Part shown: positions 1 to 6,576 of the stretch, one piece after another
Layout: every line of letters starts with the position of its first letter
How positions within the stretch are numbered: the stretch's first letter is position 1
Position numbers and translations under genes: made by a program
From: Clostridiaceae bacterium
GTDB taxonomy: Bacteria; Bacillota; Clostridia; Saccharofermentanales; Fastidiosipilaceae
Reading direction: 5' to 3'
Length of the DNA: 13,237 bases
Assembly (NCBI GenBank): GCA_012800515.1
Contig: JAAZJE010000090.1
Span: forward strand, 1 to 13,237
Notes under the pieces: generated by a model
Databases searched by the model: none
What the model saw: only the letters and a program-made list of their open reading frames with translations
Told to the model about the DNA's origin: nothing

Positions 1-1
1 C

Positions 2-421
2 CGCAATTTTTTTCCACCTACCTTGGATGTCGGAGATCCGCCAAGGTTTCCCTGCCGATGGCTCAAGGATGGCGGAGAACCGCGCTCCGCACAAAAAAAG
101 AGTGGATGGACAATATTTTCGATCCCTGGCACGGTTTCTGCGGACATCGCAATTTTTGTCCACCTACCTTGGATTGCGGAGATCCGCCAAGGTTGCTCTG
201 CCGACGGCTCAGGGACGGCGGACTACCGCGCTCCGCACAAAAAAGAGTGGGTGGACAATATTTTCGATCCCTGGCACGGCTTCTGCGGACATCGCAATTT
301 TTGTCCACTTACCTTGGGGGGCGGAGATCCGCCAAGGTTGCTCTGTCGACGGCTCAGGGATGGCGGAGAACCGCGCTCCGCACAAAAAAGAGTGGGTGGA
401 CAATATTTTCGATCCCTGGCA
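2..421. repeat. Three tandem copies of a ~145-bp non-coding repeat
   Basis: The sequence starting CGCAATTTTT recurs at 2, 148 and 293, giving periods of 146 and 145 bp. The third copy loses similarity after about 421. Inside each copy a ~103-bp unit (10-113, 156-258, 301-403) is bounded by an inverted repeat: TTGTCCACC on the left and GGTGGACAA on the right in copy 2, with slight variants in copies 1 and 3. Each unit also holds the palindrome GCGGAGATCCGC within ACCTTG...CAAGGT, plus a later CTCCGC that can pair with GCGGAG. Units are separated by a ~42-bp spacer containing TATTTTCGATCCCTGGCA. Several frames on both strands are open here, but the period is not a constant multiple of three, so coding is unlikely. 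The array probably continues left of the window. Its function is unknown; it could be a MITE-like or intergenic repeat family. Confidence 0.85.
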
Positions 422-687
422 TGGTTCCCACTCGCTTTCGGCAAGTTTGCGACTAAGGTGACCGTGCCGGCTTCGGGAACGGCTTCCAACAGCGCCTAAA
501 TTGCAAAATTGCCAAAAACGCTTCCGCCGACAGCTTAAAATAATTTTCAATATGAGGTACCATTGTCATACTTATAGAGGGAGGATTTATCATGAACTGA
601 CTAAATTCATAAACGAACTGTTTTCCATATTAAGTTTTTTTGGTAACCTGTGCTTGTATAACAATAGCAAGATGGAGGAAAACAGAG
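422..687. other. Intergenic stretch, change from GC-rich to AT-rich, no convincing gene
   Basis: After the repeat array the sequence runs through unique DNA and becomes clearly AT-rich from about 490. No reading frame resembles a protein I recognise. The one notable element is a strong ribosome binding site, AGGGAGGA (578-585), six bases before an ATG at 592 that is followed by one codon and a TGA (598-600). This could be a decayed gene start or a leader minigene. A weak promoter-like pair, TTTTCA (544-549) and CATACT (567-572) with 17-bp spacing, lies upstream of it but is placed too close to the ribosome site to be convincing. Confidence 0.5.
635..662 (+). promoter_or_regulatory. Possible promoter for the Ltp-like lipoprotein gene
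   Basis: TATAAC at 657-662 matches five of six -10 bases. A T-run at 635-640 lies 16 bp upstream as a poor -35 element. The predicted start near 669 would leave a leader of about 19 nt containing the GGAGG at 674-678. The -10 is plausible but the -35 is weak, so this is tentative. Confidence 0.3.
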
Positions 688-1254
688 GTGAAAATAGATA
701 TGAAAAAGGTCATTTTACTGCCGACTCTAATGTCATTAATATTTACTGTAACAGCGTGTATGAGTTCATACAATGTATCTCCTCAGAACGCTGAGCAGTC
801 CGACACTGTTACTGTCAACGATTCTTATTTATGTACAATAACGGGCACTAAAGATGCTACGCCCGACACAGTATCCTTGCCGCCTACAGAGTCTGCCGCA
901 GAGAGATTCACAGAGTCTACTACATCCACAGTGGTAAAGTTAACCTCTGTATCAAGCATACCATCAAATGAAGTGACAACCACAAGAAGAAATGTTCCTC
1001 CCACTCCGGAGACGACAATAGCAGCAACCTTAGCACCAACTGTAATTCCAACCCCAGCGTCGGAAGCAACAGAAACATCACAGCAACCGGAGAATATTTC
1101 CTTCGGAAAAAGAAATGCACTAGCATCAGCAAAATCTTATCTGCAAGTTTTTCCTTTTTCTTACAAAGGTTTAATTGCACAGTTGATGTACGAAGAGTTC
1201 ACCGAGGGAGAAGCTACATATGGTGCTGACAACTGTGGTGCAGATTGGAATTAG
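688..1254 (+). CDS. Small lipoprotein with one C-terminal Ltp-type unit
   Basis: Predicted secreted lipoprotein of 188 aa. The GTG start at 688 is preferred because GGAGG (674-678) lies nine bases upstream; an ATG at 700 with the weaker GAGGTG is the alternative. The N-terminus has Lys residues, a hydrophobic stretch and the lipobox TVTAC, with the lipidated Cys at residue 24. Residues ~25-135 are a Thr/Ser/Pro-rich low-complexity linker, as expected for a cell-wall-spanning stalk. Residues ~139-188 match the Ltp / host cell surface-exposed lipoprotein repeat (Pfam PF07553 type): ALASAKSYL, then GLIAQLMYEEF, then YGADNCGADWN. Family members commonly carry two or more such units; here the protein stops exactly at the end of the first. 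The phage TP-J34 Ltp protein blocks DNA injection by superinfecting phages, but most bacterial homologues are uncharacterised. The gene is much more AT-rich than its neighbours, which suggests acquisition. The domain call is good; the function is inferred. Confidence 0.78.
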   Translation: MKIDMKKVILLPTLMSLIFTVTACMSSYNVSPQNAEQSDTVTVNDSYLCTITGTKDATPDTVSLPPTESAAERFTESTTSTVVKLTSVSSIPSNEVTTTRRNVPPTPETTIAATLAPTVIPTPASEATETSQQPENISFGKRNALASAKSYLQVFPFSYKGLIAQLMYEEFTEGEATYGADNCGADWN

Positions 1255-1272
1255 TAAACTGCTGAGTTGATA

Positions 1273-1299
1273 AAGTTTATTTGGAAATAAACTTATTTT
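1273..1299 (+). terminator. Inverted repeat after the lipoprotein gene, possible terminator
   Basis: AAGTTTATTT (1273-1282) and AAATAAACTT (1285-1294) form a perfect 10-bp inverted repeat separated by only GG, so in RNA about nine pairs and a four-base loop. ATTTT (1295-1299) follows. The stem is AT-rich, so it would be a weak terminator. It lies 18 bp after the stop codon and before the metK promoter, the expected place for one. Confidence 0.45.
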
Positions 1300-1313
1300 G
1301 ATGTGGCCGTTGC

Positions 1314-1342
1314 TTGAGCGAGGCGGCTCCCGGTGTTACAAT
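1314..1342 (+). promoter_or_regulatory. Predicted sigma-70-type promoter of metK
   Basis: TTGAGC (1314-1319) and TACAAT (1337-1342) are separated by exactly 17 bp. They match the consensus at four of six and five of six positions. Transcription would begin near 1349 and leave a ~48-nt leader before metK. That is too short for a SAM riboswitch, and no S-box motif is visible. Confidence 0.6.
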
Positions 1343-1396
1343 CGATCCTGACCGTGCAGAAGCGGAATTTTACTTTAGACGGAGTTTAAGACTGCT

Positions 1397-2629
1397 ATGA
1401 GTGATATTAATCTGAATTCGCCGCGTGTATATACTTCGGAATCGGTGACGGAAGGGCATCCGGACAAGGTCTGTGATCAGATTTCCGATGCGATTCTTGA
1501 TGCGATTTTGGCGCAGGATCCGATGGGTCGGGTCGCCTGCGAAACGGTAGTTACTACCGGGATGGTTCTGGTTTTCGGCGAAATTACCACGGAATGCTAT
1601 GTCGATGTGCCGACGATTGTGCGGCGAGTGTTGACCGATATCGGCTATACGCGATCCGTATACGGTTTTGAAGCGGAGACCTGCGCGATATTGCAGGCAA
1701 TCGACGAACAGTCGCCGGATATCGCCGGCGGAGTGAACTTTGCCTGGGAGAAGCGGGGGGTTCGGAAAGGACTGGAGCCGGGACGTGCGATCGTGGTGGA
1801 TAAGTCGCAGACCGGCGCCGGCGATCAAGGGATGATGTACGGTTATGCCTGTACGGAAACCGAGGAGCTTATGCCCCTGCCGATCGCCTTGGCGAATCGC
1901 CTGGCGGCGCGACTGGCCAAGGTGCGCAAGGACTCTGTCCTGCCTTTCTTACGCCCGGACGGTAAGACTATGGTGACGATAAGTTATGAGGGACATCGCC
2001 CGGTGCATATCGACACAATCCTGATCTCGGCTCAGCATGATCCCGATGTCACGCTGGAGGAAATTCAGGACGGTATTACGGCTCAGGTTATTGTGCCGAC
2101 GGTACCGGAAAATCTCTTTGACGATAATACCCGGATACTGGTGAATACTTCGGGTCGCTTTGTGGTTGGAGGTCCGCAGGGCGATTCGGGACTGACCGGA
2201 CGTAAATTGATCGTCGACACCTACGGCGGGCGCATCCCGCACGGCGGTGGTGCTTTCTCCGGCAAAGACCCGACTAAGGCCGACCGTTCGGGCTCCTACG
2301 GCGCACGCTACGTGGCGAAGAATCTGGTTGCCGCCGGTCTGGCTACGACCTGCGAAGTCAATATTGCTTACGCCATCGGAATGGCCGAGCCGCTGGCAGT
2401 GATGGTTGATAGTAAAGGAACGGGGATCCTGCCGGATGCCCGTCTGTCGGAGCTGGCGCGTTCGGTCTTTGATCTGACCCCGGACGGGATCATTGACGGC
2501 CTCGATTTGCGTCGCCCGATTTATCGGCCGACGGCGGCTTATGGCGCCTTCGGTCGTCCGGAACTCGACTTACCCTGGGAGCGGCTCGACCGCGTCGCAG
2601 AACTGCGGAACAGAGCCGGCCTCGCCTGA
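1397..2629 (+). CDS. metK: S-adenosylmethionine synthetase
   Basis: Makes S-adenosylmethionine from methionine and ATP in the cytoplasm, the main methyl donor for the cell, including the rRNA methyltransferase encoded downstream. The 410-aa product is full length (family usually ~380-410). Signatures in order are ESVTEGHPDK (GHPDK at 20-24, N-terminal ATP/Mg binding), GAGDQG (140-145), GRKLIVDTYGG, and the P-loop-like HGGGAFSGKDPTK (282-294) followed by ADRSGSYGARYVAKN. The start has a weak GGAG (1381-1384) 12 bases upstream, and a recognisable promoter lies at 1314-1342. The stop overlaps the comF start by one base (TGATG), so the two genes are probably co-transcribed and translationally coupled. 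No key residue appears to be missing. Confidence 0.97.
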   Translation: MSDINLNSPRVYTSESVTEGHPDKVCDQISDAILDAILAQDPMGRVACETVVTTGMVLVFGEITTECYVDVPTIVRRVLTDIGYTRSVYGFEAETCAILQAIDEQSPDIAGGVNFAWEKRGVRKGLEPGRAIVVDKSQTGAGDQGMMYGYACTETEELMPLPIALANRLAARLAKVRKDSVLPFLRPDGKTMVTISYEGHRPVHIDTILISAQHDPDVTLEEIQDGITAQVIVPTVPENLFDDNTRILVNTSGRFVVGGPQGDSGLTGRKLIVDTYGGRIPHGGGAFSGKDPTKADRSGSYGARYVAKNLVAAGLATTCEVNIAYAIGMAEPLAVMVDSKGTGILPDARLSELARSVFDLTPDGIIDGLDLRRPIYRPTAAYGAFGRPELDLPWERLDRVAELRNRAGLA

Positions 2630-3384
2630 TGCGGGCTCGGTACTCCGGCTCGATATGGCGTAGTCTAGGCCGAATCTTTTCGTCGGCCTGCGTGATTTGC
2701 TGGCAGCCGATTTCCGCGACCGGGCGTTTCCCCGATTGTTGTCCGCGTTGCGCCTCCGAATTGCCGTTTCGCGATATTGATTTGACCTGCTTGCATTTCC
2801 GTCCGAAGGTCGTCGATGCGGCCGCCCGACGCGGTATTTACTGCTTGATACCCTGCTTCTATCAGGGGAGTCTCAATCATCTCCTGCGTCAATTTAAGTT
2901 CCACGATATGTCGAATATAAATACATTTCTGGGCTCGTTGCTGACCGATCTGTTGCGGCGGCGTTGCAGCCCGGAACGCCAGGCGGCGGGTTATGTCCTG
3001 ACTCCGGAGCTGGGGCACTGGCGCGATATCGACCTGGTCGTGCCGATCCCTCTACACCCTAAACGGATGCGTGAGCGCGGCTACAATCAGGCGTATTTAT
3101 TGGCCGCCCAGATTTCTTTTGATTTGGGACTGGAGCTCAATAGTAGAATACTGTTGCGCTGTTCCGCCACCGCCCGACAGACAAAGCAGGGGAGCGCGCA
3201 GGCTCGTTGGCTCAATGTGCAGTCGGCTTTTGAAACGACGGCTACGGAGCCGGTGCGGGGGAAGAATATTCTCCTGGTCGACGACATAACGACAACCGGG
3301 TCGACCCTGATCGTGGCGGCGGAAGCATTGCTTGTGGCCGGGGCAAGGTCGGTGACGGGAATAGTGGTTGCGTCGGAGCATTAG
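2629..3384 (+). CDS. comF: ComF-family phosphoribosyltransferase-like protein
   Basis: A 251-aa member of the ComF/GntX family. ComF is needed for DNA uptake during natural competence in Bacillus and Haemophilus, but its biochemical role is not settled and homologues occur in non-competent bacteria. The N-terminus has a zinc-finger-like cysteine cluster (C21-x2-C24 and C37/C38-x-x-C41). The middle contains DLVVPIPLHPKRMRERGYNQA, typical of the family. Near the C-terminus is the PRPP-binding loop ILLVDDITTTGST (~214-226) with the acidic pair D218-D219. The ATG overlaps the metK stop. The gene ends 18 bp from the stop of the convergent hydrolase gene, with no obvious terminator between them. 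The family call is firm; a role in competence here is inference. Confidence 0.92.
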   Translation: MRARYSGSIWRSLGRIFSSACVICWQPISATGRFPDCCPRCASELPFRDIDLTCLHFRPKVVDAAARRGIYCLIPCFYQGSLNHLLRQFKFHDMSNINTFLGSLLTDLLRRRCSPERQAAGYVLTPELGHWRDIDLVVPIPLHPKRMRERGYNQAYLLAAQISFDLGLELNSRILLRCSATARQTKQGSAQARWLNVQSAFETTATEPVRGKNILLVDDITTTGSTLIVAAEALLVAGARSVTGIVVASEH

Positions 3385-3402
3385 GTGCTGTTCCGAAAAG
3401 TT

Positions 3403-4380
3403 CTACTCCAAAACCGAGCGGATAAAATCCAGACAGCGACGATTGTATTCTTCGGGGTGCATGCAGGCGGATACGCCGTGTTCGGCACCCTCAACCGGCC
3501 AAAATTCCTTGCGGCTCGAACTGCAGGCGGCGAAGAGCTTTTTACCCATGTGATAGGGTACGAAGGAGTCGCCGGTGCCGTGGATAATGAAGAGCGGAAT
3601 TTTAGCCTTTTGCACCTGCTCGTAGGCAGTTTCTTTGAAGAAGTTGACACCGGTGAAGGATCGTGCCTGGAGGAAGCAGAGCCACAGGACGGGGTAGCGT
3701 AGAACGGCGGGCATTTTGCGTACCAGCCAGGATCCCTGCTCCCACATCGATGAGTAACCGCAGTCGGCGACGATGGCCAGCACATCATCGGGCAGTTTGT
3801 CGCCGGAGAGAGTCAGAACGGTCGCCGAACCCATCGAGAGCCCGTCCAGGATAAAGCCGCGTGGCTGTGCGAGGCCGCGTTCGCTCATCCGTTCCCGAAG
3901 TACCTGTAACCAATCTATTATGTCATCGCGGTGGGCGCAACCCATGTCGATTTGCGTGCCTTCACTTTCTCCGTGCGAACGCAGGTCGGGGATCAGGACG
4001 TCAAAGCCGGCCTCATGATATTGGAGACCTCGGCGCATGCGAGCCTCTTTGGTGTCGCGCCAGCCGTGAACCAGTACGGCGACGAGACCGCTGAATTCGG
4101 TCGGCGGCCGGGACGCATCGGCGGCGAGATAGACCGCCTTGAGGTTGAGATTGTCCTTTGTCATCTCCCAATTTTCATAGGGAAGCGCCTGGAAAATCTC
4201 CTTGCCGGAATAAAACCATTCCAGCAAGTCCACCTGCTCGGTAGAGACGATATTCTGCCGATTCATATCCACCACGAACTTGCGCGATAGCGCCAGACGA
4301 TACAGCTGATTACTGACGTAAAAAATAAAACCCAGATAGATTGCGATCAGCCCCAGTAATACGTACAAAATCCAAATCAA
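3403..4380 (-). CDS. Membrane-anchored alpha/beta hydrolase
   Basis: A 325-aa serine hydrolase of the alpha/beta-fold superfamily, similar in layout to the YqkD/BAAT-like group. Residues ~1-23 form one hydrophobic membrane segment, so the catalytic domain is probably tethered to the membrane, likely facing outward. Motifs are VHGW (104-107, oxyanion region), PDLRSHGESEG (131-141), the nucleophile elbow GLSMG (180-184, Ser182), the acid at GTGDSFVP (Asp271) and His301 in GAEHG. The triad is complete. Translation appears to begin at TTG (complement of 4378-4380), with CAGGT eight bases upstream. The gene is transcribed divergently from the structured RNA at 4521 and converges on comF. The substrate cannot be told from sequence; esterase, lipase or acyltransferase are all possible. 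Confidence 0.88.
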   Translation of the reverse strand: MIWILYVLLGLIAIYLGFIFYVSNQLYRLALSRKFVVDMNRQNIVSTEQVDLLEWFYSGKEIFQALPYENWEMTKDNLNLKAVYLAADASRPPTEFSGLVAVLVHGWRDTKEARMRRGLQYHEAGFDVLIPDLRSHGESEGTQIDMGCAHRDDIIDWLQVLRERMSERGLAQPRGFILDGLSMGSATVLTLSGDKLPDDVLAIVADCGYSSMWEQGSWLVRKMPAVLRYPVLWLCFLQARSFTGVNFFKETAYEQVQKAKIPLFIIHGTGDSFVPYHMGKKLFAACSSSRKEFWPVEGAEHGVSACMHPEEYNRRCLDFIRSVLE

Positions 4381-4485
4381 GGTTGTTTACCTGCTTTCAC
4401 ATTATTTGATTGCGCGGCCCCACAAGCTTCATGTGAATATTAACACAGACGGTGGGTGCTTCCAATTGGTCGGGGTATATGTGTT

Positions 4486-4514
4486 TTCGCAAAGCTGGCG
4501 AAGTGTGCTATACT
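4486..4514 (+). promoter_or_regulatory. Predicted promoter of the structured RNA upstream of cysS
   Basis: TTCGCA (4486-4491) and TATACT (4509-4514) are spaced by 17 bp. They match the sigma-70 consensus at four of six and five of six positions. The expected start, about seven bases after the -10, is 4521, which is exactly where the 5' strand of the long RNA closing helix begins. This agreement supports both calls. Confidence 0.65.
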
Positions 4515-4520
4515 CGTCTT

Positions 4521-4692
4521 GTCCGAGAGGTCGATGGCTCTTTATTTTGAACCTTCACGACGTTAAAAGGGAGTCTGCGTCCGTAGCATGGATGTCCAAG
4601 CTGGAAACAGATCGACTGAAGGCTGTGGCAGGACACCCACCTGGGTATAGTGCCAGGTGTCGAATGAGAGTTATCGGTCTTTCGGGCTTTTT
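4521..4692 (+). ncRNA. Structured RNA, 6S RNA-like (or cysS leader)
   Basis: About 170 nt with no reading frame of note. The first 21 bases (4521-4541) pair without a break with 4667-4687, including some G-U pairs, and the helix is followed directly by TTTTT (4688-4692). Inside are a 10-nt 5' bubble strand (TTATTTTGAA), a second helix CCTTCA (4552-4557) with TGAAGG (4617-4622), and a further GTCTG (4573-4577) with CAGAT (4608-4612). The 3' bubble strand (4623-4666) contains a local hairpin, CACCTGG (4638-4644) with CCAGGTG (4653-4659), and overlapping alternative pairing of GACACC (4632-4637) with GGTGTC (4656-4661). A long closing stem, asymmetric bubble and apical stem, with size near 180 nt, are the hallmarks of 6S RNA, which binds RNA polymerase. 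The identification rests on architecture, not on conserved bases. A regulatory leader of cysS is the main alternative. Confidence 0.6.
4667..4692 (+). terminator. 3' end of the structured RNA with U-run
   Basis: The 3' strand of the closing helix (4667-4687) ends in TTTCGGGC and runs straight into five T residues (4688-4692). The stem is GC-rich at its base but its two strands are ~125 nt apart, unlike a normal short terminator hairpin, so termination efficiency is uncertain. The first ATG of the cysS frame is at 4701, eight bases beyond the U-run. Confidence 0.45.
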
Positions 4693-4718
4693 AGTACTTT
4701 ATGGAACGGTACGGCAGT

Positions 4719-6152
4719 ATGAGGATTTATAATACGCTGACGCGTGAAAAAGAAGAACTGGTTACGATTATCCCCGGGGAGGTGCGTATTTATGTCTGCG
4801 GACCGACCGTCTACAATTTGATTCATATCGGCAATGCGCGCCCCCTGATTACTTTCGATATTCTGCGGAGATTCCTCGAATACAGCGGATATAAGGTGAC
4901 TTTTGTGCAGAATTTCACGGATATTGACGATAAGGTGATCGTCGGTGCTCGAGAGGAGGGCGTGCCGATCAAGGAGTTCACGGAGCGGTATATCGCGGCC
5001 TATTTCGCCGACGCCGAGGCGCTGGGGATCAGAACGGCGGATATTCATCCGCGGGCAACCGAGTCGATAGATGCGATTTTGAACCTGATCGGTTTGCTGG
5101 ACGAGAAGGGTTATACCTACACGCTGGCGGACGGGGTCTATTTCGATACTTCAAAGTATGATAAATATTATCAACTGTCGAAGCTGAATCCGGAAGAGCT
5201 GTCGGCGGGCGAGAGCCAGCGGGTGGACGAATCCATCGATAAGCGGAATCCGGCCGACTTTGTGTTGTGGAAGTTCCGTCGCGGCGATGAGCCGTTCTGG
5301 CCGAGCAAGTGGGGTGAGGGGCGTCCCGGCTGGCATATCGAATGCTCGGCGATGATTCATAAGGTTCTGGACGATCAAATCGATATCCACGGCGGCGGGC
5401 GCGACCTGATTTTCCCGCATCATGAGAATGAAATCGCGCAGAGTGAATGCGCGTTGGGCAAGCCCTTTGCCAGCTACTGGATGCATAACGGCTTTGTGCA
5501 GATCGATAATGTCAAGATGTCGAAATCGCTGGGCAATTTCGTGACTTTGCGGAAAGCGTTGCAAGAGTGGGGCGGCGAGGTGCTACGCTTTTTTATGCTG
5601 AATACGCATTATCGCAGCCCGATTAACTATACCGCGGCGGCTCTCGAAGCGGCGAGTGCCGGTCTGGAACGCTTAAAGCGAGCGGCGGCGGCGCTGTCGG
5701 CGCGGGTTGATAAGCCTGAGAATGCGGCGGCCGGAACCGAAGTCTCCGGAACGGAAGTCTCCGATGCGGCGGCAAATTTGTCGGCGGCACTGCATACGGC
5801 TGTGGCGCAGTTCGATAAGGCGATGAATGACGACATGAACACGGCGGTTGCTTTGGCGGCGATCTTTGACCTGGTGCGGGAGATCAATGAGGCCCTTACC
5901 GGAGAGATAGATCAGTCGGTTGCGGCGATGGTGTTGGAAGGATTGTATAAGTTGACGGATTGCCTGGGGCTGGATATTCGTCCGGCGGCGGAGGAGATTC
6001 CGGCCGAGGTGCGGCGACTGGTCGAGGAACGGGCGGTGGCGCGCAAGGCACGAGATTTCGCCCGGGCGGATGCCATCCGCGAACAGGTGGCGGCGCTGGG
6101 CTTTGACATTGAAGATACGCCGGCCGGGGCGCAGATACATCCGCGTGGCTGA
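4719..6152 (+). CDS. cysS: Cysteinyl-tRNA synthetase
   Basis: Class I synthetase that charges tRNA-Cys with cysteine in the cytoplasm. The product is 477 aa from the ATG at 4719, which aligns with the usual N-terminus (MRIYNTLTREKEE); an in-frame ATG at 4701 would add six residues. Neither has a good ribosome binding site. Motifs are CGPTVYN with Cys27 as a likely zinc ligand, HIGN (36-39, HIGH motif), GWHIECSAM and FPHHENEIAQSE supplying further zinc ligands, and KMSKS (266-270). The C-terminal region carries the usual ARxxKDFAxAD-like anticodon-binding motif, here ARKARDFARADAIR. Residues 339-348 are a GTEVSGTEVS duplication in a linker. No separate promoter is visible, so the gene may depend on read-through from the RNA promoter at 4486-4514. 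It overlaps mrnC by eight bases. Confidence 0.96.
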   Translation: MRIYNTLTREKEELVTIIPGEVRIYVCGPTVYNLIHIGNARPLITFDILRRFLEYSGYKVTFVQNFTDIDDKVIVGAREEGVPIKEFTERYIAAYFADAEALGIRTADIHPRATESIDAILNLIGLLDEKGYTYTLADGVYFDTSKYDKYYQLSKLNPEELSAGESQRVDESIDKRNPADFVLWKFRRGDEPFWPSKWGEGRPGWHIECSAMIHKVLDDQIDIHGGGRDLIFPHHENEIAQSECALGKPFASYWMHNGFVQIDNVKMSKSLGNFVTLRKALQEWGGEVLRFFMLNTHYRSPINYTAAALEAASAGLERLKRAAAALSARVDKPENAAAGTEVSGTEVSDAAANLSAALHTAVAQFDKAMNDDMNTAVALAAIFDLVREINEALTGEIDQSVAAMVLEGLYKLTDCLGLDIRPAAEEIPAEVRRLVEERAVARKARDFARADAIREQVAALGFDIEDTPAGAQIHPRG

Positions 6153-6576
6153 CTCGAACGGATTGATTGAACAGTTGGGCGGGGCGCGGCATTTGCCGGT
6201 CGCGGCTTTGGCCTGGCTGGGGGATGCGTATTGGGAGTTCTATGTCCGTGATCGTCTGTTGCGGACGGTGGCGGCGAGCGCGCACCGGCTCTCCTATCGT
6301 GCGACCGGATATGTCAGTGCCGTGGCTCAGGCCGCGGCTTTGCGCGTTATTGAGGATACTTTGACTCCGGAGGAGCAGGCCGTGGCTCGGCGCGGGCGCA
6401 ACCATCGGCCGAGCTCTCTGCCGCGCAATGTCAACCCGGTGGATTATGCCCAGGCTACCGCTCTGGAGGTTCTCTTGGGCTATCTGCACGTCGACGGCCG
6501 GCAGGAACGCCTGGCGGAATTGTCGGATTTATTGTTTCGAATTTGTGAACAGCAAATTGAGGACAAAGACATATGA
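6145..6576 (+). CDS. mrnC: Mini-ribonuclease III
   Basis: A 143-aa stand-alone RNase III catalytic domain without a dsRNA-binding domain. In Bacillus it matures the ends of 23S rRNA as a homodimer. The sequence has ALAWLGDAYWEFYVR near the N-terminus, with Asp27 in the position of the catalytic Asp of the family. It also has the family motif RRGRN (with SSLPRNVNPVDY following) and ATALEVLLGYLHV, with Glu108 as the second metal ligand. I chose the GTG at 6145, inside the end of cysS. An earlier in-frame ATG (6070) would add 25 residues unlike the family, coded by DNA that already encodes CysS. The last bases overlap rlmB as ATGA. Position between cysS and rlmB matches the order seen in many Firmicutes. 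Confidence 0.92.
   Translation: MADSNGLIEQLGGARHLPVAALAWLGDAYWEFYVRDRLLRTVAASAHRLSYRATGYVSAVAQAAALRVIEDTLTPEEQAVARRGRNHRPSSLPRNVNPVDYAQATALEVLLGYLHVDGRQERLAELSDLLFRICEQQIEDKDI

Noticed and set aside
2..421. CRISPR-like direct repeat array
   Set aside because: The repeats are ~145 bp with conserved spacers and no short repeat/unique spacer pattern, and no cas genes are present.
23..550. Several long open frames on both strands across the repeat array
   Set aside because: They arise because the repeat has few stop codons; frames shift between copies (periods 146 and 145), none has a ribosome site or recognisable domain.
1255..1396. SAM (S-box) riboswitch upstream of metK
   Set aside because: No S-box core motifs, and the predicted promoter leaves only a ~48-nt leader.
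4521..4692. SRP RNA, tmRNA or RNase P RNA identity for the structured RNA
   Set aside because: No SRP helix-8 GGAAGCAGC-type motif, no tmRNA tag frame or tRNA-like ends, and far too short for RNase P RNA.
4521..4718. T-box riboswitch controlling cysS
   Set aside because: The conserved AGGGUGGNACCGCG-type T-box sequence is absent before the U-run; a TGC at 4576 alone is not enough for a specifier.
4701..4718. Upstream ATG of cysS as the true start
   Set aside because: It lies eight bases after the U-run without a ribosome site, and the family N-terminus begins at the second Met (4719).
6070..6144. Longer Mini-III protein starting at the ATG at 6070
   Set aside because: The extra 25 residues are coded out of frame within the conserved CysS C-terminus and do not look like Mini-III; GTG 6145 fits the family length.
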